From Mesonia mobilis DSM 19841 (lineage in GTDB: Bacteria > Bacteroidota > Bacteroidia > Flavobacteriales > Flavobacteriaceae): DNA of 64,000 nucleotides. Where the stretch lies: positions 248,001 to 312,000 of the forward strand of contig NZ_AUHX01000005.1 of assembly GCF_000423405.1 (NCBI RefSeq), in the 5' to 3' direction. This document shows, in pieces, positions 8,641-18,202 of this stretch. The position numbers and the translations under genes were made by a program. Every line of letters begins with the position of its first letter. The first letter of the stretch is position 1. The notes beneath the pieces were generated by a model, which worked only from the letters and a program-made list of their open reading frames with translations, was not told the origin of the DNA and did no database searches.

Positions 8641-10065
8641 TTATAAATTCAGCCTAAGATTTTCAAAGAGTTTAGCGGCAGCTTTAAAATAATCGTTCTG
8701 AATTTTATTTTGTTTCAATTGCGAATCTATGAGCTTATTTTCTCGTGAATTAATAAGGAAAATAGAGCTCTCTCCTACTTCAAATAATCGTTTTTCTGAA
8801 GCGACCATAATACCACTTTCGATCACAATATTTTCTATAATTTCTAACTGATCTTGCAGACTAATTATTTCACGCTCGGTAGCCCGAATTTTGTTCTTTA
8901 AATTCCACTCTTTTTGGTCGAATTTATATTCGGTATTTTCTCTTTTCACACGTGCTAAACGTAAATCTCCTCGTTCTTTCCGAAGAAATATAGGAAATTT
9001 CACTTTTACACCGGCTTTGTAATCGTGGGTATTTAGATAAGTTGGCTCGTCGGGTTCTTCCGTTAAAAAATTATATTCTACATCGACCGTTGGTAATAAA
9101 TTATTTTTGCGTAATCGAATATCGAGATCGTAAGATTGCAAATCGTATTCTAACGAGCGTAACTCAGGATGATCTGATAAATCTTCAGCATTCCCTAAAA
9201 AATTATCGATCCCTAAATTATTCAGAATACTTTCTTCGGTGATTTGCGGAATGAGTTGATCTTCTAATTCAACAGGAATTTCATCGATCCACAAATAATT
9301 TGATAAGTTTAATTTGGCCTTTTGTAACTTTAAACTAGCTTGTTCTAGGTCTAACTTTCTATTTCTTAAAAATATCTTTGTCTCTACCGTATCGATGGCA
9401 CGCGTTTCTCCCAACTCACTCGATCTTGAAATACCATTAAATCGAATCTCCGCATTTTCTACAAAATCGGCATAAACTTCTCGATTTTCATAATACAATT
9501 TCCAGTCTGCATAAGCTTTCGTAGCTTCAGCAAGAATAGAGTTTACTAAAATATCTCGTTCTAATTCATTTTGATTCTGAAGAATTTTTCCTTGTTTAAC
9601 GGCATTCATTCGTTCATTATACAGCAAACCACGAAGTACGCGAACGCTTACTCCCACGCTAAAAATACCGTCTTCCGGAGTGGTGTTTTGACCGTTTAAA
9701 TAATAACCATCGTTTTGCTCGTAATCGGCTTTAAGATCGATACCATACCACATTGGGACTTTAAAACTACCATTCCATAACGAATAATATTCGGTGCCGT
9801 GGTAATTTTTTTCTTTCATTCCGCCTTCTAATTTAGGGTCGAAAGCGCCTCTGGCTTTCAACAATTTAGCTTCAGCTTCAGAAATCTTTAAATTTGCCTG
9901 TGCAACCACAGGATGATGTTTTTTCACCATCGCTAAAAACTCTTCTAACGAGAAAATATTTTCTTCTTGCGTGATCGTTTCATCTGCGATAAGCGCTTCA
10001 TCTTCCTGCGCAAAAATTGATAACGGCAAGACGAAGGCAATACATAGATAAATAAACTTTTTCAT
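8641..10065 (-). CDS. TolC family outer-membrane efflux protein
   Basis: 474 residues with a signal peptide (about 1-19, ending IFAQ). The rest is mostly long helical repeats with a hairpin pattern typical of TolC-like channel proteins. It is the last gene of a leftward operon: tetR, ABC membrane protein, HlyD adaptor, TolC; the gap to the HlyD gene is 2 bp. The protein should form the outer-membrane exit duct for the adaptor and inner-membrane protein encoded just upstream. Confidence 0.88.
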   Translation of the reverse strand: MKKFIYLCIAFVLPLSIFAQEDEALIADETITQEENIFSLEEFLAMVKKHHPVVAQANLKISEAEAKLLKARGAFDPKLEGGMKEKNYHGTEYYSLWNGSFKVPMWYGIDLKADYEQNDGYYLNGQNTTPEDGIFSVGVSVRVLRGLLYNERMNAVKQGKILQNQNELERDILVNSILAEATKAYADWKLYYENREVYADFVENAEIRFNGISRSSELGETRAIDTVETKIFLRNRKLDLEQASLKLQKAKLNLSNYLWIDEIPVELEDQLIPQITEESILNNLGIDNFLGNAEDLSDHPELRSLEYDLQSYDLDIRLRKNNLLPTVDVEYNFLTEEPDEPTYLNTHDYKAGVKVKFPIFLRKERGDLRLARVKRENTEYKFDQKEWNLKNKIRATEREIISLQDQLEIIENIVIESGIMVASEKRLFEVGESSIFLINSRENKLIDSQLKQNKIQNDYFKAAAKLFENLRLNL

Positions 10066-10067
10066 GA

Positions 10068-11426
10068 TTATTTAGCTTTTCCGTTTTCGTCTTTTTGTTG
10101 CTTTTTAGGATAATAATTTGGCGGGAAACCATTTAGCTTACGCCAGATCTCATACCAAATTGGCACATCTTCTAATAATGCTAAAGTTCTCGCACCAGAA
10201 CCAACGCGCAATGCATCTGGCCATTCGTGTTCGCTATCTGGATCTGGAGCTAATAGAATTCTGTATTTACCATTATCGCTAATAAAATTTTCAATAGCTA
10301 CTACATTTGCTCCGTAAGTACCATAAGATGCATTTGGCCAACCACTAAATACAATTGCCGGCCAACCATCAAATTGCACACGTACGTGATCTCCCACACC
10401 AATTAATGGTAAATCGATAGGATCTACATAAGTTTCAACAGCAATCTCATAGCCTTTTGGCATGATATTCACGAGCTTTTCTCCTTCTTTAAAAGTTTCA
10501 CCAATACCCGAAATAATCGCTTTGTTAATATAACCGTCTTGTGGCGCACGAACAAAATACAAACCTCGACGAATGGTATAATTACTTAACGAATTTTCAA
10601 GTTTACTCACTTGCACTTCGGTATCTAAACGGGTAGAAATTGTGGTTGAAATATCACTTTCTATTTTACTAATCTTATTGGCATATTCTGCTTCAATACG
10701 ATTAATCTCCATTCGAGCATTAAGCAATTCGTTTTTACTGGTTAACAATTTGCTTTCTAGATCGATTACTTTTGCTTGGGTTTCTTGAAGTTTAGATTGC
10801 TTGGTTTCGTAATCTAATCTCGATTTTAAACCTTCTTCATATAACTCTTTTATACGATCGTACTGACGAATGGCGATGCTCAAATTCACTTCTGCCGCTT
10901 CTAAAGAAATACTATCGCTAACAATTTTTAATTTGGCTTGTTTGAGTTTATTTTTTGTTTGTTCTAATTTTAAAACACGCTCTTTTCTTGCGGAAGCTAA
11001 TTGATTTCTAAGTGCTTCTGTTTTTTGCTCGTAAGCTTTTACCGAATTAGCTTTAGAGTTGATCTGATCGCCGGTTCTCTCTAAAAGCATCGGATCGAAA
11101 TACTCATTTTTAACCTCAGAAATTCGCAGAATCGTATCGCCTTTATTTACATAATCTCCTTCTTTTACATACCATTCTTCAATCTTACCGGGAATTGGTG
11201 ATTGTATGGTTTGTGGTCGTTGACCGGGTTTTAGTGTAGTTACATAACCTTTGCTTTGGATGGTTTGCGTCCACGGGAAGAACAATAAGATCAATAAAAA
11301 GATCGTTGTTCCTAACAATATTCGAGATAACAACCGATGTACACTTCTGTTAACAATAGAAGAATAGGCTTTAAACTTCGAAAAGTTTACATTACCATCG
11401 GTTTGACTATTTGATAAGTTTAACAT
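10068..11426 (-). CDS. HlyD family periplasmic adaptor (membrane fusion protein)
   Basis: 452 residues. An inner-membrane anchor lies at about 37-52, followed by a biotinyl-lipoyl-like half (QSPIPGKIEEWYVKEGDYV), a long coiled-coil hairpin (about 110-275) and the second lipoyl half plus beta-barrel (FVRAPQDGYI). This is the layout of adaptors in type I-like tripartite exporters. It lies 9 bp after the ABC gene and 2 bp before tolC, so the three products should form one complex spanning both membranes. Confidence 0.9.
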   Translation of the reverse strand: MLNLSNSQTDGNVNFSKFKAYSSIVNRSVHRLLSRILLGTTIFLLILLFFPWTQTIQSKGYVTTLKPGQRPQTIQSPIPGKIEEWYVKEGDYVNKGDTILRISEVKNEYFDPMLLERTGDQINSKANSVKAYEQKTEALRNQLASARKERVLKLEQTKNKLKQAKLKIVSDSISLEAAEVNLSIAIRQYDRIKELYEEGLKSRLDYETKQSKLQETQAKVIDLESKLLTSKNELLNARMEINRIEAEYANKISKIESDISTTISTRLDTEVQVSKLENSLSNYTIRRGLYFVRAPQDGYINKAIISGIGETFKEGEKLVNIMPKGYEIAVETYVDPIDLPLIGVGDHVRVQFDGWPAIVFSGWPNASYGTYGANVVAIENFISDNGKYRILLAPDPDSEHEWPDALRVGSGARTLALLEDVPIWYEIWRKLNGFPPNYYPKKQQKDENGKAK

Positions 11427-11435
11427 TTTAATTTC

Positions 11436-13037
11436 TTAGTTTAATTCTACTTCCTTCAACCTACTGCTCATTTTCTCTTTACTTGCCAATAGCATCGTCA
11501 TATTGTGATCTTTAGCAAATTTCATAAGAGTTTCAATATCTTCATCAGAGAAAATAAACTCTTCTTCAATAAGTAATAATTCCGGAGATTTTAATAAAAC
11601 ACGTATCAAACAAATTTTCTGGGTTAATACGTGACTTAGCATTTTAGTTCCCGAAAAAACGTATGTATTAATCGTTTCCGGTAAATGTTTTATTTCATCT
11701 AAAACGCCAAAATTCTCCAATAAATCGTAAACTTCTTTCTCTGAAATCGAAGGACTGTTTAGGGTTAAGTTTTGCCAAATGCTACCTTCAAATAAGTAAT
11801 TAGAGTTTAAAACTAAACCTATCTTGCTTCGGTAACTATCGAGGTTAATGCTAGAAATTTCTTTGCGGTCTAAATAAATTTTTCCGCGGGTAATTCTTTT
11901 CATTCCTCCTAAAAAATGAAAGAGATCATAAATTTGTAAATGGTTACCCACAATATTTAAAAGCTCGCCTTGTTCTACCCTAATGTTGTTGATCTTTTTG
12001 TAATTGATCTCAAGATCTTCCGTTTCAATAGGGAAAATCATAAGGTCTTTAGTATTTACCGGAGCTTTACGATCGATTTTCTTAGAGCTTACTTCATCAA
12101 TTTTTTCAACTGCAGTGACCACATCGTAAATAGTTTCTAAGCTAAAACCTATTTTATCGATCGAGTTAATAATAAGTACAATAATAATTTCTGAAGCTAC
12201 AAATTGCCCAATATTCATTTGCTCATTCAATACTAACAAACCACCAATTAACAGTAAGCCCAAGGTTAAGATCACTTTGAAAGCCACCAATTGCTTAAAT
12301 TGATTTTTTACGATCTTAAAGTGTTTCTGGCGATAACCTAAATACTTTTCTACATATTCATTGTTTCGCTCTTGTTCGTATTCGTTAGGCGTATTTTTAA
12401 ATGTTTTAAAATTTGCCGCCACTTGTTGAATCCAAAAAGCCGTTTGGTATTTGGCTTTCGACTCCATAATACTTGTATTTACTGCTTTTTCTAAACTTAT
12501 TCTGAAGAAAATATAGAGTAAAATCACTAAGACAATCCCTAAACCAATAAAAAACGGATGATAAACAGATAGCAAGATCAAACCGAATACAATTTGAATT
12601 ACCGCTGCCGGAAAATCTAACAAGAGTTTTTCCATTCCTTTTTGAAGCGTTAATACATCAAAAAAGCGGTTAGAAAGTTCTGGCGGAAATCTATTTTCTA
12701 ACTCACTAACTCTAATTTTTGGAAATTTATAGATAAACTCAAAAGAAGCTCTGGCAAATATTTTCTCCTGAATATTTTCTACTATATCTAATTGAAGTAA
12801 TTGTAAAACTCCAAAAAAACCAACGGCTAGCGTTACTAAAACCGTAAGTAAAATCCAAGAGGTTGAAACTTGCGCTCCCTGAATTAAATTAATAATTGCT
12901 TGAATACCTAACGGAAGGGTTAAACTAATAATCCCTGCGAAAACCGCATAATATAGTACTTGCAAAATATCTCTTCGCTCTAATTTTAAAAGGTTGAAGA
13001 GTTTTGTCCATGGGGAAATGTTATTGTTTGAACTCAT
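11436..13037 (-). CDS. ABC exporter-type membrane protein with a degenerate ATPase domain
   Basis: 533 residues: a six-helix ABC exporter membrane domain (about 25-310) followed by a nucleotide-binding-like domain (about 338-533). In the second part the fold outline is recognisable (IGLVLNSNYLFEGSI, INLDSYR) but the catalytic motifs are gone. The Walker A position reads G364-N-H-L-Q-I-Y-D-L without the lysine, the Q-loop glutamine is N411, no LSGGQ is present, Walker B reads LLLIEEE and the H-loop histidine is S519. ATP hydrolysis looks impossible for a homodimer. The reading frame is intact, so this is not an ordinary pseudogene. It sits between tetR (5 bp) and the HlyD gene. Confidence 0.85.
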   Translation of the reverse strand: MSSNNNISPWTKLFNLLKLERRDILQVLYYAVFAGIISLTLPLGIQAIINLIQGAQVSTSWILLTVLVTLAVGFFGVLQLLQLDIVENIQEKIFARASFEFIYKFPKIRVSELENRFPPELSNRFFDVLTLQKGMEKLLLDFPAAVIQIVFGLILLSVYHPFFIGLGIVLVILLYIFFRISLEKAVNTSIMESKAKYQTAFWIQQVAANFKTFKNTPNEYEQERNNEYVEKYLGYRQKHFKIVKNQFKQLVAFKVILTLGLLLIGGLLVLNEQMNIGQFVASEIIIVLIINSIDKIGFSLETIYDVVTAVEKIDEVSSKKIDRKAPVNTKDLMIFPIETEDLEINYKKINNIRVEQGELLNIVGNHLQIYDLFHFLGGMKRITRGKIYLDRKEISSINLDSYRSKIGLVLNSNYLFEGSIWQNLTLNSPSISEKEVYDLLENFGVLDEIKHLPETINTYVFSGTKMLSHVLTQKICLIRVLLKSPELLLIEEEFIFSDEDIETLMKFAKDHNMTMLLASKEKMSSRLKEVELN

Positions 13038-13042
13038 ATAAA

Positions 13043-13720
13043 TTAACTGAGTGATTTAAAAGTTAAGTGCTGAAAAAATTGCGTGAACGGCTCTTCATCG
13101 GTTTCTTTAAAATCTGATAATTGCTTAAAATGTTGATGCAAAAAGTTTTGATTTAAAGCTCCCTGAAGCACAGTATTCGCTAGAGTTAAGGGATAATTGT
13201 ATTCAGAATTATAATCGGCAATAATTCCACCTAAACGCTTTACCAATCTTCTGTAAATTACAAAATAGCCGTTTTTATTTTCTTCATCAACATCGATGGT
13301 ATGAAAAGCTTTGGCAGATTCTTGTACTATAATATGATGTAATTCTTCTTCATTAATAAAACCAAACGTTTTATCTTTTCGAGGAGTTTCGGTAATCGCA
13401 CAGATGGCACGCTTTAAGACTTTCTCTTTACATTCAATATTATTTATTCTAAATACCAATTTATACTCAAGCCACGCCCAATACCAAGAAATTAGGTAAA
13501 GCATTAACATGTGTTTATTCTCGAAATAGCGATAAACAGAACTTTCATTAGAACTAATTTCTTCAGCTAACTTCTTGAATGTAAATTTCTCTAAACCTTC
13601 TTTCCGAATAATTTGAATAGAATACTCTAAAATCCTTCTCCCTAATTTGGAAGACTGCGGATCTTTAATATAGATATTCTCCGGAATAATTAAGGTTAAA
13701 TTTGAAAGTAGTGTACCCAT
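13043..13720 (-). CDS. TetR/AcrR family transcriptional regulator
   Basis: 225 residues. The N-terminal helix-turn-helix is clear at about residues 28-72 (LEKFTFKKLAEEISSNESSVYRYFENK). The C-terminal ligand-binding part is not similar to anything I recognise. It is the first gene of the efflux operon and is followed after 5 bp by the ABC gene, so autoregulation of the whole operon is the simplest model. A perfect palindrome 36-54 bp before its start codon is a candidate operator. Confidence 0.88.
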   Translation of the reverse strand: MGTLLSNLTLIIPENIYIKDPQSSKLGRRILEYSIQIIRKEGLEKFTFKKLAEEISSNESSVYRYFENKHMLMLYLISWYWAWLEYKLVFRINNIECKEKVLKRAICAITETPRKDKTFGFINEEELHHIIVQESAKAFHTIDVDEENKNGYFVIYRRLVKRLGGIIADYNSEYNYPLTLANTVLQGALNQNFLHQHFKQLSDFKETDEEPFTQFFQHLTFKSLS

Positions 13721-13755
13721 TTATAAAATATTTACTCACAAGGTTAAAAGTAATA

Positions 13756-13774
13756 CTTTCATTTAGAATGAAAG
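13756..13774 (-). promoter_or_regulatory. 19-bp palindrome, candidate operator for the TetR protein
   Basis: CTTTCATT, 3 bp, AATGAAAG: perfect 8-bp arms located 36-54 bp upstream of the tetR start codon, between that start and the terminator of the gene upstream. Its size and symmetry fit a TetR dimer site. There is no clear TAnnTTTG near it. Binding is inferred. Confidence 0.55.
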
Positions 13775-13776
13775 AC

Positions 13777-13814
13777 TAAAAAAATAGCTTTTACTTATTT
13801 TAACATAAAAGCTA
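13777..13814 (-). terminator. terminator of the DUF2945 gene
   Basis: On the reverse strand a 9-bp stem (TAGCTTTTA / TAAAAGCTA, 12-nt loop) is followed by seven T (complement of 13778-13784). It separates DUF2945 from the tetR operon promoter region. Confidence 0.7.
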
Positions 13815-13839
13815 ATTATTTTATTCAAAATTGAAGTTT

Positions 13840-14049
13840 TTACTGCTTCTCTACCTCATCTTCGAGCTTTAAGACTGAGCTTCCGTCATCTTGTTTGATG
13901 AAAAGAGCTTTATTGCCTTGTTCACCTTTTCGAGTAATTTCACTCCCATCAATGGTTTTGGTAACCTCTTTTGTATAGGTTTTTTCAACTTTACCGGTTG
14001 CGGTGCCGTTACCCCATTTCCATTTTACTTCGCTTCCTTCTTGTATCAT
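13840..14049 (-). CDS. small DUF2945 (Tudor-like, HVA1 family) protein
   Basis: 69 residues, cytoplasmic. The opening GSEVKWKWGNGTATGKVEK and the charged KTIDGSEITRKG segment match the DUF2945 family, a small SH3/Tudor-like fold. The biochemical role is unknown. It lies 67 bp downstream of the helicase gene in the same direction and may share its transcript; its own terminator follows. Confidence 0.8.
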   Translation of the reverse strand: MIQEGSEVKWKWGNGTATGKVEKTYTKEVTKTIDGSEITRKGEQGNKALFIKQDDGSSVLKLEDEVEKQ

Positions 14050-14116
14050 AGCTTTTTGAGCAAAAGATAGATGGAATGAAATGAATAGAGAAACTCGCTA
14101 ACAGTATTTTAACGCA

Positions 14117-16438
14117 TCAAGAAAGTATTTTAAGCTTTGCAAAACGCAGCAGTAATTTTTTCATTCCGCCGGTTTCAAAATCGATCTCTGCTTTTTTATC
14201 TTGCCCAACGCCTTCGATACTCAGCACTTTACCTTTACCAAAACGCATATGTTCTACCAATTGGCCGGCTTCAAGTTGAACAGGGATGTCTGCTTTGGTC
14301 GGTGTTGATGCATCTGCCGGTCTCAATCTTCGCAACTTACGCAACTCATCTTCAGTTGGTTTGTGTGCTGGTGGCGGCGTGCCTTTTTTGGGTTTATTTT
14401 GTCTAAGTTTACTTTTATCGACTTCTCCAAAAATATCACGATCGATAAGCGGTTTGTATTTATAATCGTCTTGCGGAACCATATAATCGAGATATTCATC
14501 ATCGATCTCTTCTATAAATCGACTCGGTTCTGCATCGATTAATTTACCCCAACGAAAACGCGATTGTACGTAGGTAAGATAAGCTTGCTTTTCTGCTCGC
14601 GTTAATGCCACGTAAAATAAACGGCGTTCCTCTTCCAATTCAGAACGGGTATTCATACTCATCCCCGAAGGAAAAAGATCTTCTTCTAAACCTACAATAT
14701 AAACGTATGGAAACTCAAGTCCTTTTGCTAAGTGAATCGTCATTAACGCCACGCGATCTTCATCTGGTGTTTCTTGATCAAGATCTGTCATTAACGCCAC
14801 ATCTTCTAAAAACTCACCTAACGAACCATCAGCATCGGCTAATTCTTGTTGCCCATCGACAAAATCTTGAATACCGTTTAATAATTCTTCAACATTCTCA
14901 ATACGTGCGATCCCTTCTGGTGTTCCGTCTTTTTTAAGTTCTTGTACTAAACCGGTTTTTTTAGCAACCGCTTCAGCCACTTCAAAAGCATTTTTATTGC
15001 TCGCCATAATCTGAAAACTTTTAATCATATTGGTAAAGTTTTTCAGCTTGGTTTGCGTGCCCTTGTTGATCTTTAGATCGATCTTTTCTATATTTTCGAT
15101 CACTTCAAAAATTGAACGCTTATAGTGGTTTGCCGCTAGTGTTAATTTATCCATCGTGGTAGCTCCAATACCTCTCGCCGGGAAATTAATGACACGTTTT
15201 AAGGCTTCTTCATCTTTAGGATTCACGATTAAACGCAAATAAGAAAGAACGTCTTTAATCTCTTTACGTTGGTAAAATGAAAGCCCTCCATAAATTCGAT
15301 ACGGAATGTCTTTTTTACGCAGCGCGTCTTCCATTGCACGACTTTGCGCATTGGTACGGTACAAAATTGCGAAATCACCATTCTTCATTTGGTGTTCCAT
15401 TTTGTTTTCAAAAATAGAACTGGCTACAAAACGACCTTCTTCCCCGTCGTTTATTAAACGATTCACGACAATTTTTGGTCCGTCATCATTTGCCGTCCAA
15501 ACTACTTTTTCAAGTTTGGTTTTATTTTTATCGATCACCGAGTTTGCCGCTTGAACAATATTTTTTGTCGAACGGTAATTTTGCTCTAATCGGTACATTT
15601 CTACATTATCGTAATCTCTTTGAAAGTTCAGAATATTATTAATATTCGCTCCACGGAAGGCATAAATACTTTGCGCATCGTCGCCTACCACACAAATATT
15701 CTGAAATTTATCACTCAAAGCTCGTACAATTAAATACTGTGAATGGTTGGTATCTTGGTACTCATCTACCAAAATATATCGAAAACGATTCTGATATTTT
15801 TGAAGCACATCCGGAAAACGGTTAAGAAGCTCATTGGTTTTCAGCAATAAATCATCAAAATCCATCGCGCCGGCTTTAAAACAACGCTCTACATATTCTT
15901 TATAGATCTCGCCCATACGAGGCTTTTTAGACATCGCATCGGCTTCTTGCAATTCACCATTTTGAAAATAGGCTTTTACGGTGATCAAACTATTTTTAAA
16001 AGAAGAGATTCGAGAATAAACCTGTTTATATTTATAAACATCTTTATCTAAGCCCATTTCTTTAATGATCGCCCGCAAAACGCTCTGTGAATCTTGTGTG
16101 TCGTAAATGGTGAAGTTAGAAGGATAACCTAATTTATCGGCTTCCATTCGAAGAATTTTGGCAAATATAGAATGGAAAGTTCCCATCCATAAATTTTTAG
16201 CTTCGCTGCTTCCTACAATACTAGAGATACGATGCTTCATCTCTCTCGCCGCTTTGTTGGTAAAAGTTAGCGATAAGATATTAAAAGGATCTACGCCTTT
16301 GCTCATTAAATAAGCAATACGATAAGTAAGTACTCTGGTTTTACCGGAGCCCGCACCGGCAATTACAATCATTGGCCCGTCTTTTTGCAAAACAGGAGCT
16401 CGTTGGGCGTCATTCAATTCAGCTAAATAATTTTCCAA
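14117..16438 (-). CDS. UvrD/PcrA-type ATP-dependent DNA helicase
   Basis: 773 residues, superfamily 1A. Walker A AGAGSGKT starts near residue 27, followed by the TFTNKAA motif, the DEYQDTN Walker B motif, GDDAQSIYAFRGA (motif III), YRS and the C-terminal VALMTIHLAKGLEFPYV and ALTRA motifs. The last 55 residues (GQLVEHMRFGKGKVLSIEG) form the Tudor-like tail of PcrA/UvrD that contacts RNA polymerase. It unwinds DNA 3' to 5' in repair and replication-conflict handling. A separate Tudor-like DUF2945 gene follows it. Confidence 0.93.
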   Translation of the reverse strand: MENYLAELNDAQRAPVLQKDGPMIVIAGAGSGKTRVLTYRIAYLMSKGVDPFNILSLTFTNKAAREMKHRISSIVGSSEAKNLWMGTFHSIFAKILRMEADKLGYPSNFTIYDTQDSQSVLRAIIKEMGLDKDVYKYKQVYSRISSFKNSLITVKAYFQNGELQEADAMSKKPRMGEIYKEYVERCFKAGAMDFDDLLLKTNELLNRFPDVLQKYQNRFRYILVDEYQDTNHSQYLIVRALSDKFQNICVVGDDAQSIYAFRGANINNILNFQRDYDNVEMYRLEQNYRSTKNIVQAANSVIDKNKTKLEKVVWTANDDGPKIVVNRLINDGEEGRFVASSIFENKMEHQMKNGDFAILYRTNAQSRAMEDALRKKDIPYRIYGGLSFYQRKEIKDVLSYLRLIVNPKDEEALKRVINFPARGIGATTMDKLTLAANHYKRSIFEVIENIEKIDLKINKGTQTKLKNFTNMIKSFQIMASNKNAFEVAEAVAKKTGLVQELKKDGTPEGIARIENVEELLNGIQDFVDGQQELADADGSLGEFLEDVALMTDLDQETPDEDRVALMTIHLAKGLEFPYVYIVGLEEDLFPSGMSMNTRSELEEERRLFYVALTRAEKQAYLTYVQSRFRWGKLIDAEPSRFIEEIDDEYLDYMVPQDDYKYKPLIDRDIFGEVDKSKLRQNKPKKGTPPPAHKPTEDELRKLRRLRPADASTPTKADIPVQLEAGQLVEHMRFGKGKVLSIEGVGQDKKAEIDFETGGMKKLLLRFAKLKILS

Positions 16439-16469
16439 ATCTTCTACAATTTTAAGGGCGTGAATTTAC

Positions 16470-16477
16470 CAAAAATA
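16470..16477 (-). promoter_or_regulatory. -7 box (TATTTTTG) of the helicase gene
   Basis: Matches TAnnTTTG on the reverse strand; transcription would begin near 16466, about 28 nt before the ATG. No good -33 element at the usual distance. Confidence 0.5.
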
Positions 16478-16591
16478 CACAAAAACTGAGGTGCTTGGTA
16501 AAGGTTAATTATAAACAAAAGTCTATAAAAATGTAGAGTGTAATTTTTTAATTGAATAAATTAGTGTTTCAAAAATCGATTTTAGAATTTT

Positions 16592-18196
16592 ATGGATGCT
16601 TTTCTTCAATTCTTGTCAGCAGTTTCTTGGTGGCAATGGCTTCTTCTCGTGATTGTTTTAGTGGCGATCAAAGACATTTTTTTCAACAAAAAACATACTA
16701 TTAAACATAACTTTCCGGTGGTTGGTAATTTTAGATATATGCTAGAGAGTATCGGTCCGGAATTACGGCAGTACATCGTTGCCAATAACCGCGAAGAACT
16801 TCCTTTTAACCGAATTGAACGCGGGTGGATTTACGCTTCAGCAAAAAATGAAAACAATTATGAAGGTTTTGGTACTGATCAAGATCTATATCAAACCAAT
16901 TATATTTTTGTAAATAATGCAATGATGCCTTTTAAATTGCCCAAAAAGCATCCCAATACCGACGATCCTTATTTTTTACCTTGCGCTAAAGTGATGGGTC
17001 TGCATCATAAACGCAAAAAACCTTATCGTCCGGCTTCGGTAATTAATGTTTCTGCGATGAGTTTTGGGAGTCTATCGGCAAGAGCAATTTCATCGTTAAA
17101 TGAAGGCGTAAAAAAAGCTTATGCCTATCACAATACCGGTGAAGGTGGTTTATCACCTTATCACAAACACGGCGGAGATATTATTTTTCAAATAGGTACC
17201 GGTTATTTTGGTATTCGAGATGAAGAAGGGAATTTCTCGATGGATCATCTCGTAAAATTAGTAGAAGAAAACCCTTGTATTCGGGCGATTGAAATAAAAC
17301 TTTCGCAAGGAGCAAAACCGGGAAAAGGCGGCGTTTTACCGGGATCTAAAATCACGAAAGAAATTGCTGAAATTAGAAAAGTTCCGTTAGGGAAAGATGT
17401 GGTTTCTCCTCCTTATCATACGGCTTTTGAAGGCAATCAAGGTCTCATCGATTTTATTGAAGAAATCGCTGCAAAAACAGGTTTACCGGTTGGTGTTAAA
17501 GCTGCGATCGGTAAATTAGACGGTTGGAAAGATCTTGCGCGCTTAATGAAAAAACAAAATAAAGGACCCGATTTTATTACCGTTGATGGCGGCGAAGGCG
17601 GAACCGGAGCAGCGCCACCAAGTTTTGCCGATCACGTTTCTGTACCTTGGGTGTATGCTTTCAGAAATATTTATAAAATATTCAAGCAAGAAGAATTAAC
17701 CGATCAAATTGTATTTATTGGTAGCGGAAAGTTAGGTTTTCCCTCTAAAGCGGCAATGGCATTTGCCATGGGAGTTGATTGTATTAATGTGGCTCGAGAA
17801 GCGATGTTGAGCGTAGGATGTATTCAGGCTAAATCTTGCCATACGAACACTTGCCCAACAGGAATTGCTACACAAAGTAAATGGTTACAAGCCGGAATTA
17901 ATGTAAAAGATAAAGCTGAACGAGTGAATTATTACTTCAAAAATTTTAGAAAAGAATTTATTGAAGTAACCCATTCTGCAGGTTACGAGCATCCTTGTCA
18001 ATTCACGATGGATGATGTCGATATTAATTTAAGTGATCAAGATTTCACCAAAACCTTAGCAGCTTCTTATGCGTACAATAAAGTTGAAGTTCCTTTTAAA
18101 GGAGTTTCTTCTTTGCAAAATTGTGAGTATCTTGGCGGAAATTATAACAAACAAGCGTCTAAAGACTCTTTCGAGCAAGATGACGTTCGCTATTAA
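16592..18196 (+). CDS. membrane-anchored FMN-binding glutamate synthase family protein
   Basis: 534 residues. A hydrophobic helix at about 12-31 precedes a domain like the FMN/synthase part of the large glutamate synthase subunit. Visible are NVSAMSFGSLS, GEGGLSPYHKHGGD, TVDGGEGGTGAAP (FMN phosphate loop) and the C410-x5-C416-x4-C421 cluster that in glutamate synthase holds a 3Fe-4S centre. The glutaminase domain is absent, so glutamate synthesis from glutamine is not expected from this protein alone. The true reaction is unknown. It is followed after 6 bp by a small membrane protein. Confidence 0.85.
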   Translation: MDAFLQFLSAVSWWQWLLLVIVLVAIKDIFFNKKHTIKHNFPVVGNFRYMLESIGPELRQYIVANNREELPFNRIERGWIYASAKNENNYEGFGTDQDLYQTNYIFVNNAMMPFKLPKKHPNTDDPYFLPCAKVMGLHHKRKKPYRPASVINVSAMSFGSLSARAISSLNEGVKKAYAYHNTGEGGLSPYHKHGGDIIFQIGTGYFGIRDEEGNFSMDHLVKLVEENPCIRAIEIKLSQGAKPGKGGVLPGSKITKEIAEIRKVPLGKDVVSPPYHTAFEGNQGLIDFIEEIAAKTGLPVGVKAAIGKLDGWKDLARLMKKQNKGPDFITVDGGEGGTGAAPPSFADHVSVPWVYAFRNIYKIFKQEELTDQIVFIGSGKLGFPSKAAMAFAMGVDCINVAREAMLSVGCIQAKSCHTNTCPTGIATQSKWLQAGINVKDKAERVNYYFKNFRKEFIEVTHSAGYEHPCQFTMDDVDINLSDQDFTKTLAASYAYNKVEVPFKGVSSLQNCEYLGGNYNKQASKDSFEQDDVRY

Positions 18197-18202
18197 CGAA
18201 TT

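Noticed and set aside
8641-13720. Bacteriocin or peptide secretion (type I secretion with peptidase domain)
   Set aside because: No C39 peptidase domain, no small precursor peptide gene with a double-glycine leader, and the ATPase domain is degenerate.
14605-14937. 110-codon open frame opposite the helicase gene
   Set aside because: The reverse frame carries clear UvrD/PcrA motifs; the forward translation has no recognisable features and is a shadow.
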